Notes: generated from the sequence alone by a model not told the origin. Positions 8,474 to 18,689 are shown, numbered from the stretch's first letter. The stretch: DNA of 35,000 bases from Mesostigma viride (GCA_009746045.1 RPFO01000199.1:1-35000); one strand, 5' to 3'. Made by a program: numbers and translations.

Positions 8474-8745
8474 GCCATGGTGGTGCATTCGTGAAAATTC
8501 GTCGTCCGGTTGCACGAAAGTGGCCAAAATAGGTACTTTTCCACCTCACATATCTTTCAGTAACCGTCGACCCCTGTCGACCCCAACGGGTCAGGACGCT
8601 CAGCACATATACCAGATTCGCGCCACTGGGGCCGGACGACCCATAGGACCGGTCCTTCCCGCCAAAATTACCGTCCCCATGTGACCTTGGTGAAAAAGGC
8701 CTCAATTGAGCCAAAAGGCCTCAATTGAGGCCTCTGGGTAAATGG
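8474..8745. repeat. Duplicated block, copy 2: unique flank of hexamer array
   Basis: Matches 1-257 and leads into array 2. It retains the bases lost in copy 1 and the intact palindrome AGGCCTCAATTGAGGCCT near 8717-8734. The stretch 8355-8473, between the PAT element and this copy, shows no feature I recognise. Confidence 0.85.
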
Positions 8746-11700
8746 ACACTTGTCCTTGTCCTTGTCCTTGTCCTTGTCCTTGTCCTTGTCCTTGTCCTTG
8801 TCCTTGTCCTTGTCCTTGTGCCAGCACCTTGTCCTTGTCCTTGTCCTTGTCCTTGTCCTTGTGCTTGTCCTCGTCCTTGTCCTTGTCCTTGTCCTTGTCC
8901 TTGTCCTTGTCCTTGTCCTTGTCCTTGTCCTTGTCCTTGTCCTTGTCCTTGTCCTTGTCCTTGTCCTTGTCCTTGTCCTTGTCCTTGTCCTTGTCCTTGT
9001 CCTTGTCCTTGTCCTTGTCCTTGTCCTTGTCCTTGTCCTTGTCCTTGTCCTTGTCCTTGTCCTTGTCCTTGTCCTTGTCCTTGTCCTTGTCCTTGTCCTT
9101 GTCCTTGTCCTTGTCCTTGTCCTTGTCCTTGTCCTTGTCCTTGTCCTTGTCCTTGTCCTTGTCCTTGTCCTTGTCCTTGTCCTTGTCCTTGTCCTTGTCC
9201 TTGTCCTTGTCCTTGTCCTTGTCCTTGTCCTTGTCCTTGTCCTTGTCCTTGTCCTTGTCCTTGTCCTTGTCCTTGTCCTTGTGCCAGCACCTTGTCCTTG
9301 TCCTTGTCCTTGTCCTTGTCCTTGTGCTTGTCCTCGTCCTTGTCCTCGTCCTTGTCCTTGTCCTTGTTCTTGTCCTTGTCTTGTCCTTGTCCTTGTCCTT
9401 GTCCTTGTCCTTGTCCTTGTCCTTGTCCTTGTCCTTGTCCTTGTCCTTGTCCTTGTCCTTGTCCTTGTCCTTGTCCTTGTCCTTGTCCTTGTCCTTGTCC
9501 TTGTCCTTGTCCTTGTCCTTGTCCTTGTCCTTGTCCTTGTCCTTGTCCTTGTCCTTGTCCTTGTCCTTGTCCTTGTCCTTGTCCTTGTCCTTGTCCTTGT
9601 CCTTGTCCTTGTCCTTGTCCTTGTCCTTGTCCTTGTCCTTGTCCTTGTCCTTGTCCTTGTCCTTGTCCTTGTCCTTGTCCTTGTCCTTGTCCTTGTGCCA
9701 GCACCTTGTCCTTGTCCTTGTCCTTGTCCTTGTCCTTGTCCTTGTCCTTGTCCTTGTCCTTGTCCTTGTCCTTGTCCTTGTCCTTGTCCTTGTCCTTGTC
9801 CTTGTCCTTGTCCTTGTCCTTGTCCTTGTCCTTGTCCTTGTCCTTGTCCTTGTCCTTGTCCTTGTCCTTGTCCTTGTCCTTGTCCTTGTCCTTGTCCTTG
9901 TCCTTGTCCTTGTCCTTGTCCTTGTCCTTGTCCTTGTCCTTGTCCTTGTCCTTGTCCTTGTCCTTGTCCTTGTCCTTGTCCTTGTCCTTGTCCTTGTCCT
10001 TGTCCTTGTCCTTGTCCTTGTCCTTGTCCTTGTCCTTGTGCCAGCACCTTGTCCTTGTCCTTGTCCTTGTCCTTGTCCTTGTGCTTGTCCTCGTCCTTGT
10101 CCTCGTCCTTGTCCTTGTCCTTGTCCTTGTCCTTGTCCTTGTCCTTGTCCTTGTCCTTGTCCTTGTCCTTGTCCTTGTCCTTGTCCTTGTCCTTGTCCTT
10201 GTCCTTGTCCTTGTCCTTGTCCTTGTCCTTGTCCTTGTCCTTGTCCTTGTCCTTGTCCTTGTCCTTGTCCTTGTCCTTGTCCTTGTCCTTGTCCTTGTCC
10301 TTGTCCTTGTCCTTGTCCTTGTCCTTGTCCTTGTCCTTGTCCTTGTCCTTGTCCTTGTCCTTGTCCTTGTCCTTGTCCTTGTCCTTGTCCTTGTCCTTGT
10401 CCTTGTCCTTGTCCTTGTCCTTGTCCTTGTCCTTGTCCTTGTCCTTGTCCTTGTCCTTGTCCTTGTCCTTGTCCTTGTCCTTGTCCTTGTCCTTGTCCTT
10501 GTCCTTGTGCCAGCACCTTGTCCTTGTGCCAGCACCTTGTCCTTGTGCCAGCACCTTGTCCTTGTCCTTGTCCTTGTCCTTGTGCTTGTCCTTGTCCTTG
10601 TCCTTGTCCTTGTCCTTGTCCTTGTCCTTGTCCTTGTTCTTGTCCTTGTCCTTGTCCTTGTCCTTGTCTTTGTGCCAGCACCTTGTCCTTGTCCTTGTCC
10701 TTGTGCCAGCACCTTGTCCTTGTCCTTGTCCTTGTCCTTGTCCTTGTCCTTGTCCTTGTCCTTGTCCTTGTCCTTGTCCTTGTCCTTGTCCTTGTCCTTG
10801 TCCTTGTCCTTGTCCTTGTCCTTGTCCTTGTCCTTGTCCTTGTCCTTGTCCTTGTCCTTGTCCTTGTCCTTGTCCTTGTCCTTGTGCCAGCACCTTGTCC
10901 TTGTGCCAGCACCTTGTCCTTGTCCTTGTCCTTGTCCTTGTCCTTGTCCTTGTCCTTGTCCTTGTCCTTGTCCTTGTCCTTGTCCTTGTCCTTGTCCTTG
11001 TCCTTGTCCTTGTCCTTGTCCTTGTCCTTGTCCTTGTCCTTGTCCTTGTCCTTGTCCTTGTCCTTGTCCTTGTCCTTGTCCTTGTCCTTGTCCTTGTCCT
11101 TGTCCTTGTCCTTGTCCTTGTCCTTGTCCTTGTCCTTGTCCTTGTCCTTGTCCTTGTCCTTGTGCCAGCACCTTGTCCTTGTCCTTGTCCTTGTCCTTGT
11201 CCTTGTGCTTGTCCTCGTCCTTGTCCTCGTCCTTGTCCTTGTCCTTGTCCTTGTCCTTGTCCTTGTCCTTGTCCTTGTCCTTGTCCTTGTCCTTGTCCTT
11301 GTCCTTGTCCTTGTCCTTGTCCTTGTCCTTGTCCTTGTCCTTGTCCTTGTCCTTGTCCTTGTCCTTGTCCTTGTCCTTGTCCTTGTCCTTGTCCTTGTCC
11401 TTGTCCTTGTCCTTGTCCTTGTCCTTGTCCTTGTCCTTGTCCTTGTCCTTGTCCTTGTCCTTGTCCTTGTCCTTGTCCTTGTCCTTGTCCTTGTCCTTGT
11501 CCTTGTCCTTGTCCTTGTCCTTGTCCTTGTCCTTGTCCTTGTCCTTGTCCTTGTCCTTGTCCTTGTCCTTGTCCTTGTCCTTGTCCTTGTCCTTGTCCTT
11601 GTGCCAGCACCTTGTCCTTGTCCTTGTCCTTGTCCTTGTCCTTGTCCTTGTCCTTGTGCCAGCACCTTGTCCTTGTCCTTGTCCTTGTCCTTGTCCTTGT

Positions 11701-12009
11701 CCTTGTCCTTGTCCTTGTCCTTGTCCTTGTCCTTGTCCTTGTCCTTGTCCTTGTCCTTGTCCTTGTGCCAGCACCTTGTCCTTGTCCTTGTCCTTGTCCT
11801 TGTCCTTGTGCTTGTCCTTGTCCTTGTCCTTGTCCTTGTCCTTGTCCTTGTCCTTGTCCTTGTCCTTGTCCTTGTCCTTGTCCTTGTCCTTGTCCTTGTC
11901 CTTGTCCTTGTCCTTGTCCTTGTCCTTGTCCTTGTCCTTGTCCTTGTCCTTGTCCTTGTCCTTGTCCTTGTCCTTGTCCTTGTCCTTGTCCTTGTCCTTG
12001 TCCTTGTCC
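8746..12009. repeat. (TTGTCC)n hexanucleotide satellite, array 2
   Basis: About 3.3 kb, almost perfect TTGTCC. The 13-base variant TTGTGCCAGCACC interrupts it, with GTGCC at about 8818, 9281, 9695, 10038, 10507, 10526, 10545, 10672, 10703, 10884, 10903, 11162, 11601, 11656 and 11765. Several variants are followed at fixed distance by TTGTGC and TCGTCC units (8818, 9281, 10038, 11162), a higher-order repeat. All six frames are open for more than 1100 codons because the unit contains no stop in any frame; these frames are not genes. Confidence 0.95.
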
Positions 12010-12264
12010 TTGGCCTTGGCCTTGGCCTTGGCCTTGGCCTTGGCCTTGGCCTTGGCCTTGGCCTTGGCCTTGGCCTTGGCCTTGGCCTTGGCCTTGGCCT
12101 TGGCCTTGGCCTTGGCCTTGGCCTTGGCCTTGGCCTTGGCGTTGGCCTTGGCCTTGGCCTTGGCCTTGGCCTTGGCCTTGGCCTTGGCCTTGGCCTTGGC
12201 CATGGCCTTGGCCTTGGCCTTGGCCTTGTCCTTGGCGTTGGCCTTGGCCTTGGCCTTGGCCTTG
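12010..12264. repeat. (TTGGCC)n variant block at the edge of array 2
   Basis: The unit changes from TTGTCC to TTGGCC for about 250 bases, with rare GTTGGC, CATGGC and one TTGTCC, then returns to TTGTCC for about seven units to 12304. The T-to-G change was spread through the block by local homogenisation. It is present only at this end. Confidence 0.9.
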
Positions 12265-12325
12265 TCCTTGTCCTTGTCCTTGTCCTTGTCCTTGTCCTTG
12301 TCCTTTTCTTGCTTGATTTTCTTGC

Positions 12326-12933
12326 GCCAACGGCCGTTGCAATTTGGAAATTAGGGTGTTATTTTTTTTTTGCCCAACGGCCGTCGGAACCTGGAAATTA
12401 GGGTGTGATTTTCATGCGCCAACGGCCGTTGGAACCTGTAAATTAGGGTGTGATTTTCATGCGCCAACGGCCGTTGGAACCTGTAAATTAGGGTGTGATT
12501 TTCATGCGCCAACGGCCGTTGGAACCTGTAAATTAGGGTGTGATTTTCATGCGCCAACGGCCGTTGGAACCTGGAAATTAGGGTGTTATTTTTCTTGCGC
12601 CAACGGCCGTTGGAACCTGGAAATGAAGGTTTCATTTTTCTCGCGCCAACGGCCGTTGGAAACTGGAAATTAGGGTGTCATTTTTCTTGCGCCAACGGCC
12701 GTTGGAACCTGGAAAATAGGGTGTGATTTTCTCGCGCCAACGGCCGTTGGAACCTGGAAATTAGGGTTTCATTTTTCTCGCGCCAACGGCCGTTGGAACC
12801 TGGAAATTAGGGTGTGATTTTTCTGTCGCCAACGGCCGTTGGAACCTGGAAATTAGGGTGTGATTTTCATGCGCCAACGGCCGTTGAAACCTGGAAATTA
12901 GGGTGTTATTTTTCCGGCGACGGCCGTTGGAAC
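12326..12933. repeat. 46-bp palindrome-bearing tandem repeat, array 1
   Basis: About 13 units of roughly 46 bases, each with CGCCAACGGCCGTTGGAACC followed by TGGAAATTAGGGTGTGATTTTT. The core AACGGCCGTT is a palindrome made of two facing AACGG half-sites. Units at both ends are degenerate. The array ends about 50 bases before a good splice acceptor at 12979-12980, so it may lie in an intron, or in the promoter, of the gene to its right. Confidence 0.9.
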
Positions 12934-12959
12934 ATAGTACTGACCTTCCGGCTATCTGT

Positions 12960-15900
12960 ATGTTTTTTGCATGTGATCAGGGGCGTCCGTCAAGGCAGAG
13001 AACGGAGGAAGAGCGGGAGAAGTGGGCTTACAAGATTGAACATGGGTGTGCGGAAAGGCATCTCACAACATTTTTTGAGGACTGGCGCCAACGAGCACCG
13101 GGCACCGACTTATGGTCGGTTATTGTGAAGACCTTTGAGAGGAAGGGGCTGCTGACGACACGTGCTGGAAATGCGAAGCCCAGCATTTTGGACTCCTGGG
13201 AGCCAGCGCCGTCCTCTCAAGTGCACGACAAGAATCTAACTGACACCATACAGGCGGCGTTTCATCTGCGGCAGAAGATACGCCTAGTTCCAGACGATGT
13301 CGACATCGTGGGGGGGTCCGCGATTGCGACTCAAGTACGGGCCCCCACGGAGAACTTGTGCCAACTCCCGGAACTCATGCGGCATCGGACGGTGACGGTG
13401 CGGAATTGTAGGGGGCTCGCGCCGTGGTTCGTGGGGGCCGGCACAAGTCTGACAAAAGCAAAATGTGCCGTGCCGATCTTCCGGTTTGCGTGGCAGGTGC
13501 TGGCAGACCGTGATCCAGGTCTCTACAATTTATGGGTGCAGAGGAGTGAAATGGTTTCTTACCACATTAAAATACTGACGGGGGACGACAGTGACCGTGC
13601 CGTGCAGAGGTTCGGATACTATCGTTCGCCAACGGCCGAGGAAGCCATGTCCATTCTCCGGACGGACTCCCTGAAGGACATGGCGGCCGCTTGCTCAGAC
13701 GAGTTGATCACCATGGAGTTGGATCCGTCCGAGTGGTCAAATGAATCTGAGCGTCAGGCAGTAGTTGACCTGACGAAATCCGCGATGGGGAGCTTGAACA
13801 TCTCGGACCATGCCGGCCTTAAGGGTAAATTTCCAGACCAGACGCCTTGCGTGTTTGTGCAGTTTGCCGTGCTGGACGGCAACCACTACACGCAGATGTT
13901 GAAGTCCGTGATTTTCGAGGGCTCTGACGAGCAAGTGAGTACTGCGATAGCTGGCGAGATTGCGGGTAAACAAAAGGGCAAGTTCGTGGAGACAACCGAC
14001 GAGGCGTTTGATTTGTGGAGGGGGTTGGTGAGGGACGCGGAGAAGTTCAAGTACACCAATCTGGACGTGCTCAAGGGCTGGGAGGTGGAGGGGGAAGCAC
14101 TGATCCCGCCCATGAAGGACATGCGGACGCAAAAGGTAAATATAACGGATCGGGTGTGGGAACGTTTTAGGCACTAGATGTTATTTTTGTTCGCCAACGG
14201 CCGTTGGAACTGGAAATTAGTGTGTGATTTTTCTTTCGCCAACGGCCGTTGGAACCTGGAAATTAGTGTGTGATTTTTCTTGCGCCAACGGCCGTTGGAA
14301 CCTGGAAATTAGGGTGTGATTTTTCTTGCGCCAACGGCCGTTGGAACCTGGAAATTGGTGTGTGATTTTTCTTTCGCCAACGGCCGTTGGAACCTGGAAA
14401 TTAGGGTGTGATTTTTCTTGCGCCAACGGCCGTTGGAACCTGGAAATTACCGTGTTATTTTTCATTCGCCAACGGCCGTTGGAACCTGGAAAGTAGGGTG
14501 TGATTTTTCTTGCGCCAACGGCCGTTGGAACCTGGAAATTAGTGTGTGATTTTTCTTGCGCCAACGGCCGTTGGAACCTGGAAATTAGGGTGTGATTTTT
14601 CTTGCGCCAACGGCCGTTGGAACCTGGAAATTAGGGTGTGATTTTTCTTGCGCCAACGGCCGTTGGAACCTGGAAATTAGGGTGTGATTTTTGTTCGGGA
14701 ACGGCCGATCTTCCAAAGTGTAAGGACAAAATGTCAGGTCGTGTGTTGTATGACCGTTTTTTGTCTCAAACACTGTGATTCACATTTCATGCATGCAGGG
14801 GAGAGAGGCGCATCGGAGGGTTGCCCTGATCGGAGGGGGGCTGAATGCAGAAGACGAGGCCGTTTCCAAAAAGTCGAGGGGGACGGCGCTGCTGGAAGTG
14901 CACAACTATTTCAAGACGCACATGGAGGAATCCTGGGATAAGCCGGAGGTGCCCCTTCAGGACCAGAAAGAAATATGGAATTTGATTCATGGGGTTTCAA
15001 GCAGCACTGAGAAGGCAAGGAAGGACGGGGAGGGGGAGGAGGGTGGTGAGGAGCGGGTTGGAGGGCGATTGAACGAGGGTGGTTTGTCCGAATCGGAGAA
15101 AACCCAAGTCTACGACTTCATCTCGGCTGTGAAGGATGAAACGGTCGCTCCGAACGACGACAGTAGATGTGGAATGCCGATTGAGGACAAGGTGGCCAAG
15201 GAGCTTGCAGAGTTTCTGGACATCGTGGCAGCGGACAAGCTGGACGGGGAGGGAAGGGTGATGAGGAAGGGGGGGGGATCAAACAGGAAGGGTGGAGGAG
15301 TCTAGCCCGCTTTCGATTCTGGCCGTCTATCATGGCAACCGTGAAGGCCAAACACGTTCCTCCTCAGTGCTTGTATGACCTGACATACATGGCCAAGATC
15401 TTCTGCGAGGTGATTGTCCAGCTTTTCATGATCTACAACCGCGATTTGGGGAAATACCCCGAACCACGCCACCTCGGCTGGTTGCCGATGCAGCCTTCGG
15501 AAGCCGACAGCGCCCTTGAGAGGGTGGCCGATACGGTCGCTGTAGCTGCCAAGAGACTAAGGGCGGTTATCAGGCCAACGGGGAGGGACGATTCCACCTT
15601 CCCACTTGCACTGCTGGAGAGGACGGATTTTTGGACGACCCACAAGGAGGAAACGAAATGGTGGGTCCTGATTGCGCCCGAACCCCCAACCGAACAGGCT
15701 GTGGTGCCCCAACCCGTACAGCCTGTGGCGGGGGCTGTGGCGGTGACGGGGGCTGTGCCGGAGGAAGGCCAAGCCGAACATGCGGAGGCAGAGGACGTCC
15801 AGTCGGGTCGCCAAAAAAAGGTGGGGGAGAAGCGGGAACCCCCGCGGAAGTTTGGGTCGGAGGAGCTGGCATCCGAAATCGAGCAGCAGGGCCCGTGGAT

Positions 15901-18120
15901 TTCTAAGAAAGTTTACGGGTCTGACGGGGAAACGACCTGTGAGTTCATGATGAAGACTTTCGCGTGGGAGAAAAGCGATGGGCCGACACGGTTGGCTCAA
16001 GTGGTACTTAATGCAATGGAGGGGTTCGAATTTGTTGCGAAGAGGAAGGGGGGGTGAACCAGCCGGATATCAAGAATGGGATATGGCTGCTGAATTTGGA
16101 ACACCACGCGAAGCTGTGGAATGATGAGGAATTGTTGAAGGGTCGAACGGGTGCGTGGGTGGAGAAAAGGGACTGGAAGGCGGCGAAGGATTGTGGAGAT
16201 TTCAATGGTGTGAAGGACGACTGGTCGTCGTACCTAGGCGATTTCACGGGATTCTTCAACCCACCCGTGATCTTCATTGGGTCAAAGGAGCAGGTGGATG
16301 GGTTTAAGGTCCTTCTGAAGGTACTTGGGAAGCGGCCTGAGGGGGAGGATATTTCCAATCCCAACGGCCGTTCGGGCAAGGAAATTGCGGGTGCAGCCCA
16401 GAAGCGTCCGCTGGAGACGGCAGGCGCTGGCACCAAAAAGAAACGCCGGAAGCGCGCCGCCTCGGAGACCCCCGCGGCCGAAGACGTCTCAATGGGGGAT
16501 GATGAGGATGTCGGGTCACATGGGGGTGATGATGGGGAGGAGGTTGGTGATGATGGTGCCGGCGATGATGAGGGGGCGGGAATGAGGGTGGTGATAAGGG
16601 GGGCGGGTCGAAGGACGGAGAGGGGGGGGTTCGAAGGGCGGAGAGGGGGGCGGGTCGAAGGGCGGAGAGGGGGGGGGTCGAAGGACGGAGAGGGGGGCGG
16701 GTCGAAGGGCGGAGAGGGGGGGGGTCGAAGGGCGGAGAGGGGGGGGGTCGAAGGACGGAGAGGGGGGCGGGTCGAAGGGCGGAGAGGGGAGGGGGTCGAA
16801 GGACGGAGAGGGGGGCGGAGAGAAGGGCGGAGAGGGGAGGGGGTCGAAGGGCGGAGAGGGGGGCGGGTCGAAGGGCGGAGAGGGGGGCGGGTCAAAGGGT
16901 GGAGAGGGGGGCGGGTCAAAGGGCGGAGAGGGGGGCGGGTCCAAGGGCGGAGAGGGGGGGGAGAGAAGGGTGGAGAGGGGGGCGGGTCAACCGGCGCATC
17001 GGGGGAAGGGGGGAAGGGCGGAGAGGGGGGCGGGTCGACCGGCGCATCGGGGGAAGGGGGGAAGGAGGGGGGGGAGGGGAGGGAGGCTCGAAGGGGAATT
17101 CGGGGGCGTCGGGGGGGGGATGTTGGGGCGTGCCGTCGACTACTGCAAAAAGCTCCTTTCGCCTGGCGGGCACGTTCGATCAAGAGCAACGGCTAGTCAT
17201 CTGTCAAAGGGTAAGTTAATCTGAGTGAATATGGTCGGTTAAATTATGATGTTTGCATATTCCCAAGTTTGATTTGCGATTGTAATGATAACTAATTGCG
17301 CCGCTCGTCATTGCTTGTCTCACACACAGGTGACGAGTCTGAAGAGGAGCCGCCAAAGGATGACGCGCATGGCGGCCCACCCAAAGGGTTTGAGGAAGAT
17401 TCGGAAGAATCGGAAGAATCGGAACCTGAGGAAGCGCCACAAAGACGTGTCACAGTTACCGCAACCCAGCCCAAGCCACTAGACAAGAAAGTGCCACCAC
17501 CAAGTTGGCAGCCGTGGATGGAGAATCTGGAAGGTGTGGGGGGGGGGAAACGGGTCGTGCCCCGCTCGCCTGTTGGATGTCCGGTTTCGGTATTGTGCAA
17601 GCACGGCGGTGAATTTTGCCAGTATCGGAAGAACCAATCCCAGCGCCTTGATACGTTGTGGAAGCCCACGTGGGCTGCTGATTCGGTGGCTAAACTCAAT
17701 GCAGACCCAATGAAGCTGGCACACATGCCTGATTTCCACGTCGACACGTTCCTGGTGCATGGAGTCGTTCGAAAGGTGGATAAAACGGGCGTGTGGTACG
17801 TTAAATTTTGGGCAGAAGGGTGTGACGAAAAGGGAATCTGGATTAATGGGGAGCAGGGGACGATGCCCAACATAATTTTCAAGGTACAACAAGACGAGAT
17901 GCGGAACTGTTTCAAGCCACCTGAGGGAACGTATTTGGAGTGGTGGATGGACAAGGGGTTCCTGGCGACCAGATCTTCCCCAGCGACCAGATCTTCCCCA
18001 CGACTCCAAGAGAAGGGGGGAGACCAAGCCGCAGGGCAGGGCAAACGAAAACCTCAAGGGAAGGCTGGCGCAGATGTGCGGGAGGGGGGTGTAAAGAAGC
18101 CAGCGGACGGGCACCTGTAA
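12960..18120 (+). CDS. Unrecognised multi-exon gene (interrupted reading frame)
   Basis: Five long coding segments follow one another on the plus strand: 12981-14135, 14799-15277, 15278-16054, 16055 to about 17210, and 17330-18120. The first two join in phase 0 across a GTAAAT...GCAG intron; the last two join across a GTAAGT...ACAG intron (17211-17329) with the split codon G|GT. Between the other segments the frame changes exactly at runs of nine and seven G, and once inside a G-rich minisatellite, so one indel at each would restore a single frame. Composition is that of a real protein: mixed hydrophobic and charged parts, then KKKRRKR (a nuclear signal) at 16433-16456, an acidic stretch, a Gly/Arg repeat, and a second acidic stretch. 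A TGTAA lies at 18174. I recognise no domain. It may be a host gene with assembly errors, a pseudogene, or a mobile-element gene. Confidence 0.5.
12981..14135 (+). CDS. Unknown gene, first recognisable exon
   Basis: 385 codons, open throughout, with a CAG acceptor just before it and a good donor AAG|GTAAAT after it; both ends are phase 0. An in-frame ATG at 12960 offers an alternative start, though its context is poor. The protein has a charged N-terminus (EEEREKWAYKIEHG) and later the segment CVFVQFAVLDGNHYTQMLKS, faintly recalling the DGNH/R motif of ParB-like folds; I do not claim homology. The frame runs past the donor to a stop at 14175, but the spliced join reads on in frame. Confidence 0.65.
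14136..14798 (+). other. Intron of unknown gene, filled by 46-bp repeats
   Basis: Starts GTAAAT and ends CATGCAG. Joining 14135 to 14799 keeps the frame (phase 0). Most of its length is 46-bp repeat array 2. Confidence 0.6.
14191..14705. repeat. 46-bp palindrome-bearing tandem repeat, array 2
   Basis: About 11 full units plus a degenerate one, same orientation and same unit as 12326-12933. Units share AACGGCCGTTGGAACC and differ mainly in AGGGTGTG against AGTGTGTG. The run of similar minus-strand frames over it is a repeat artefact. Confidence 0.9.
14799..15305 (+). CDS. Unknown gene, second exon segment
   Basis: Begins GREAHRRVALIGGGLNAEDE right after the CAG acceptor. It is rich in Glu, Lys and Gly and contains GEGEEGGEERVGG. 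The frame closes at a TAG (15303-15305), but the +2 frame is open from before the nine-G run (15269-15277) into the next segment. A one-base indel in that run would give a continuous protein. Confidence 0.5.
   Translation, partial: GREAHRRVALIGGGLNAEDEAVSKKSRGTALLEVHNYFKTHMEESWDKPEVPLQDQKEIWNLIHGVSSSTEKARKDGEGEEGGEERVGGRLNEGGLSESEKTQVYDFISAVKDETVAPNDDSRCGMPIEDKVAKELAEFLDIVAADKLDGEGRVMRKGGGSNRKGGGV
15278..16057 (+). CDS. Unknown gene, third segment
   Basis: An open frame from the nine-G run to a TGA at 16055; an internal ATG at 15332 could start it independently. It contains MAKIFCEVIVQLFMIYNRDL, then a Pro/Val/Ala-rich linker (about 15680-15770), then a charged segment and WISKKVYGSDGETTCEFMMK. 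The TGA directly follows a seven-G run (16048-16054), and the next frame carries on with NQPDIKNGIWLLNLEHH, which reads as the natural continuation. Confidence 0.5.
   Translation: MKQEGWRSLARFRFWPSIMATVKAKHVPPQCLYDLTYMAKIFCEVIVQLFMIYNRDLGKYPEPRHLGWLPMQPSEADSALERVADTVAVAAKRLRAVIRPTGRDDSTFPLALLERTDFWTTHKEETKWWVLIAPEPPTEQAVVPQPVQPVAGAVAVTGAVPEEGQAEHAEAEDVQSGRQKKVGEKREPPRKFGSEELASEIEQQGPWISKKVYGSDGETTCEFMMKTFAWEKSDGPTRLAQVVLNAMEGFEFVAKRKGG
16055..17210 (+). CDS. Unknown gene, fourth segment with nuclear signal and Gly/Arg repeat
   Basis: No ATG opens this segment; it continues from the previous frame past the seven-G run. Residues before the repeat include WNDEELLKGRTGAWVEKRDW and PPVIFIGSKEQVDGFKVLLK, then KKKRRKR, then an Asp/Glu-rich stretch. 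From about 16601 it is a G-rich minisatellite reading Gly/Arg/Glu. To reach the donor at 17211 in the right frame (...RSRATASHLSKG) one more frame change within the minisatellite is needed; the unshifted frame stops at 17196. Confidence 0.45.
16601..17089. repeat. G-rich minisatellite within the unknown gene
   Basis: Imperfect 18-24-base units of the type GGGTCGAAGGGCGGAGAGGG, with runs of five to eight G. It ends in two copies of a longer unit containing CCGGCGCATCGGGGG (about 16985-17060). The plus strand has dense G-quadruplex potential. Length and frame are likely unstable here, both biologically and in sequencing. Confidence 0.85.
17330..18120 (+). CDS. Unknown gene, last exon
   Basis: Starts after TCTCACACACAG and is joined to 17210 through a split glycine codon. 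It opens with an acidic stretch (DESEEEPPKDD, then EEDSEESEESEPEE). A globular part follows with the pattern CPVSVLCKHGGEFC and the segment VHGVVRKVDKTGVWYVKFWA, which is beta-strand-like but not assigned to a fold. The tail is Lys/Gly-rich and ends KKPADGHL before TAA. Two copies of ATRSSP in a row mark a small duplication at about 17967-18000. Confidence 0.65.
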
Positions 18121-18173
18121 AGAAACGCCTGTTAGTAGGTAGTTAGATAGCTTGATCTGAACTCGTGTACATT

Positions 18174-18178
18174 TGTAA
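18174..18178 (+). terminator. TGTAA polyadenylation signal of unknown gene
   Basis: TGTAA 54 bases past the stop, the standard chlorophycean signal. It supports plus-strand transcription of the gene through 17330-18120. Confidence 0.45.
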
Positions 18179-18424
18179 ACATCGATCTGTACATCTGTCT
18201 CCAGAGCATTCACTTGAATATTCAAAGTTCAAGTGGGAATTACTGGTTGGGTTGTGCACAGGCTTGTGCACAATTTTGGCAATAATTATAATTCGTTCTA
18301 TAAATAGAACTAGCGGGGTCGTGGAGAGGGTTGTGCAATTGTAAATAATCTACAACTTGTCTCACTTGCTTACCCTCCGAGTGCATGACACTATGACAAA
18401 AACAGCCAATTTTACCCCGACTTG

Positions 18425-18474
18425 AATAAATTTTAATAAATGTTAATAAATTTTAATAAATTTTAATAAATTTA
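18425..18474. repeat. (TTTTAATAAA) tandem repeat
   Basis: Five imperfect 10-base units in AT-rich spacer. The spacer 18180-19280 has no coding signal that I can see. Confidence 0.8.
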
Positions 18475-18689
18475 AGCAATCTAGTAATGAAAAGTGCACG
18501 CGGAAAGCGCACCAGTGACCAAATTGCATGAAATGGTAATGATTTCATGTGGAAACGCATTCACAATGAGCATCAATTGTCATGTATTTGTTGAAATGGC
18601 GTCTCCTCAAGTAATAAAATTTGGCATGGGTATTGTAGATTGATTGTGGGCCCCCCCCATAATATAATTTAATGGCATCTCAGCCTGCA

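Noticed and set aside
8668-12401. Open frames of over 1100 codons on both strands in the hexamer array
   Set aside because: TTGTCC units contain no stop in any frame; all six frames are open and the peptides are pure two-residue repeats. No start context, promoter or codon bias supports translation.
12326-12933. Telomere-like TTAGGG in the 46-bp units
   Set aside because: One TTAGGG per 46 bases is not a telomere array; chlorophycean telomeres are contiguous TTTTAGGG.
12326-14705. CRISPR-like look of regularly spaced 46-bp palindromic repeats
   Set aside because: Units are contiguous without unique spacers and lie around exons of a eukaryotic gene.
16008-17189. 393-codon Pro/Arg-rich minus-strand frame opposite the unknown gene
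   Set aside because: It is the complement of the G-rich minisatellite; splice sites, nuclear signal and polyadenylation signal all support the plus strand.
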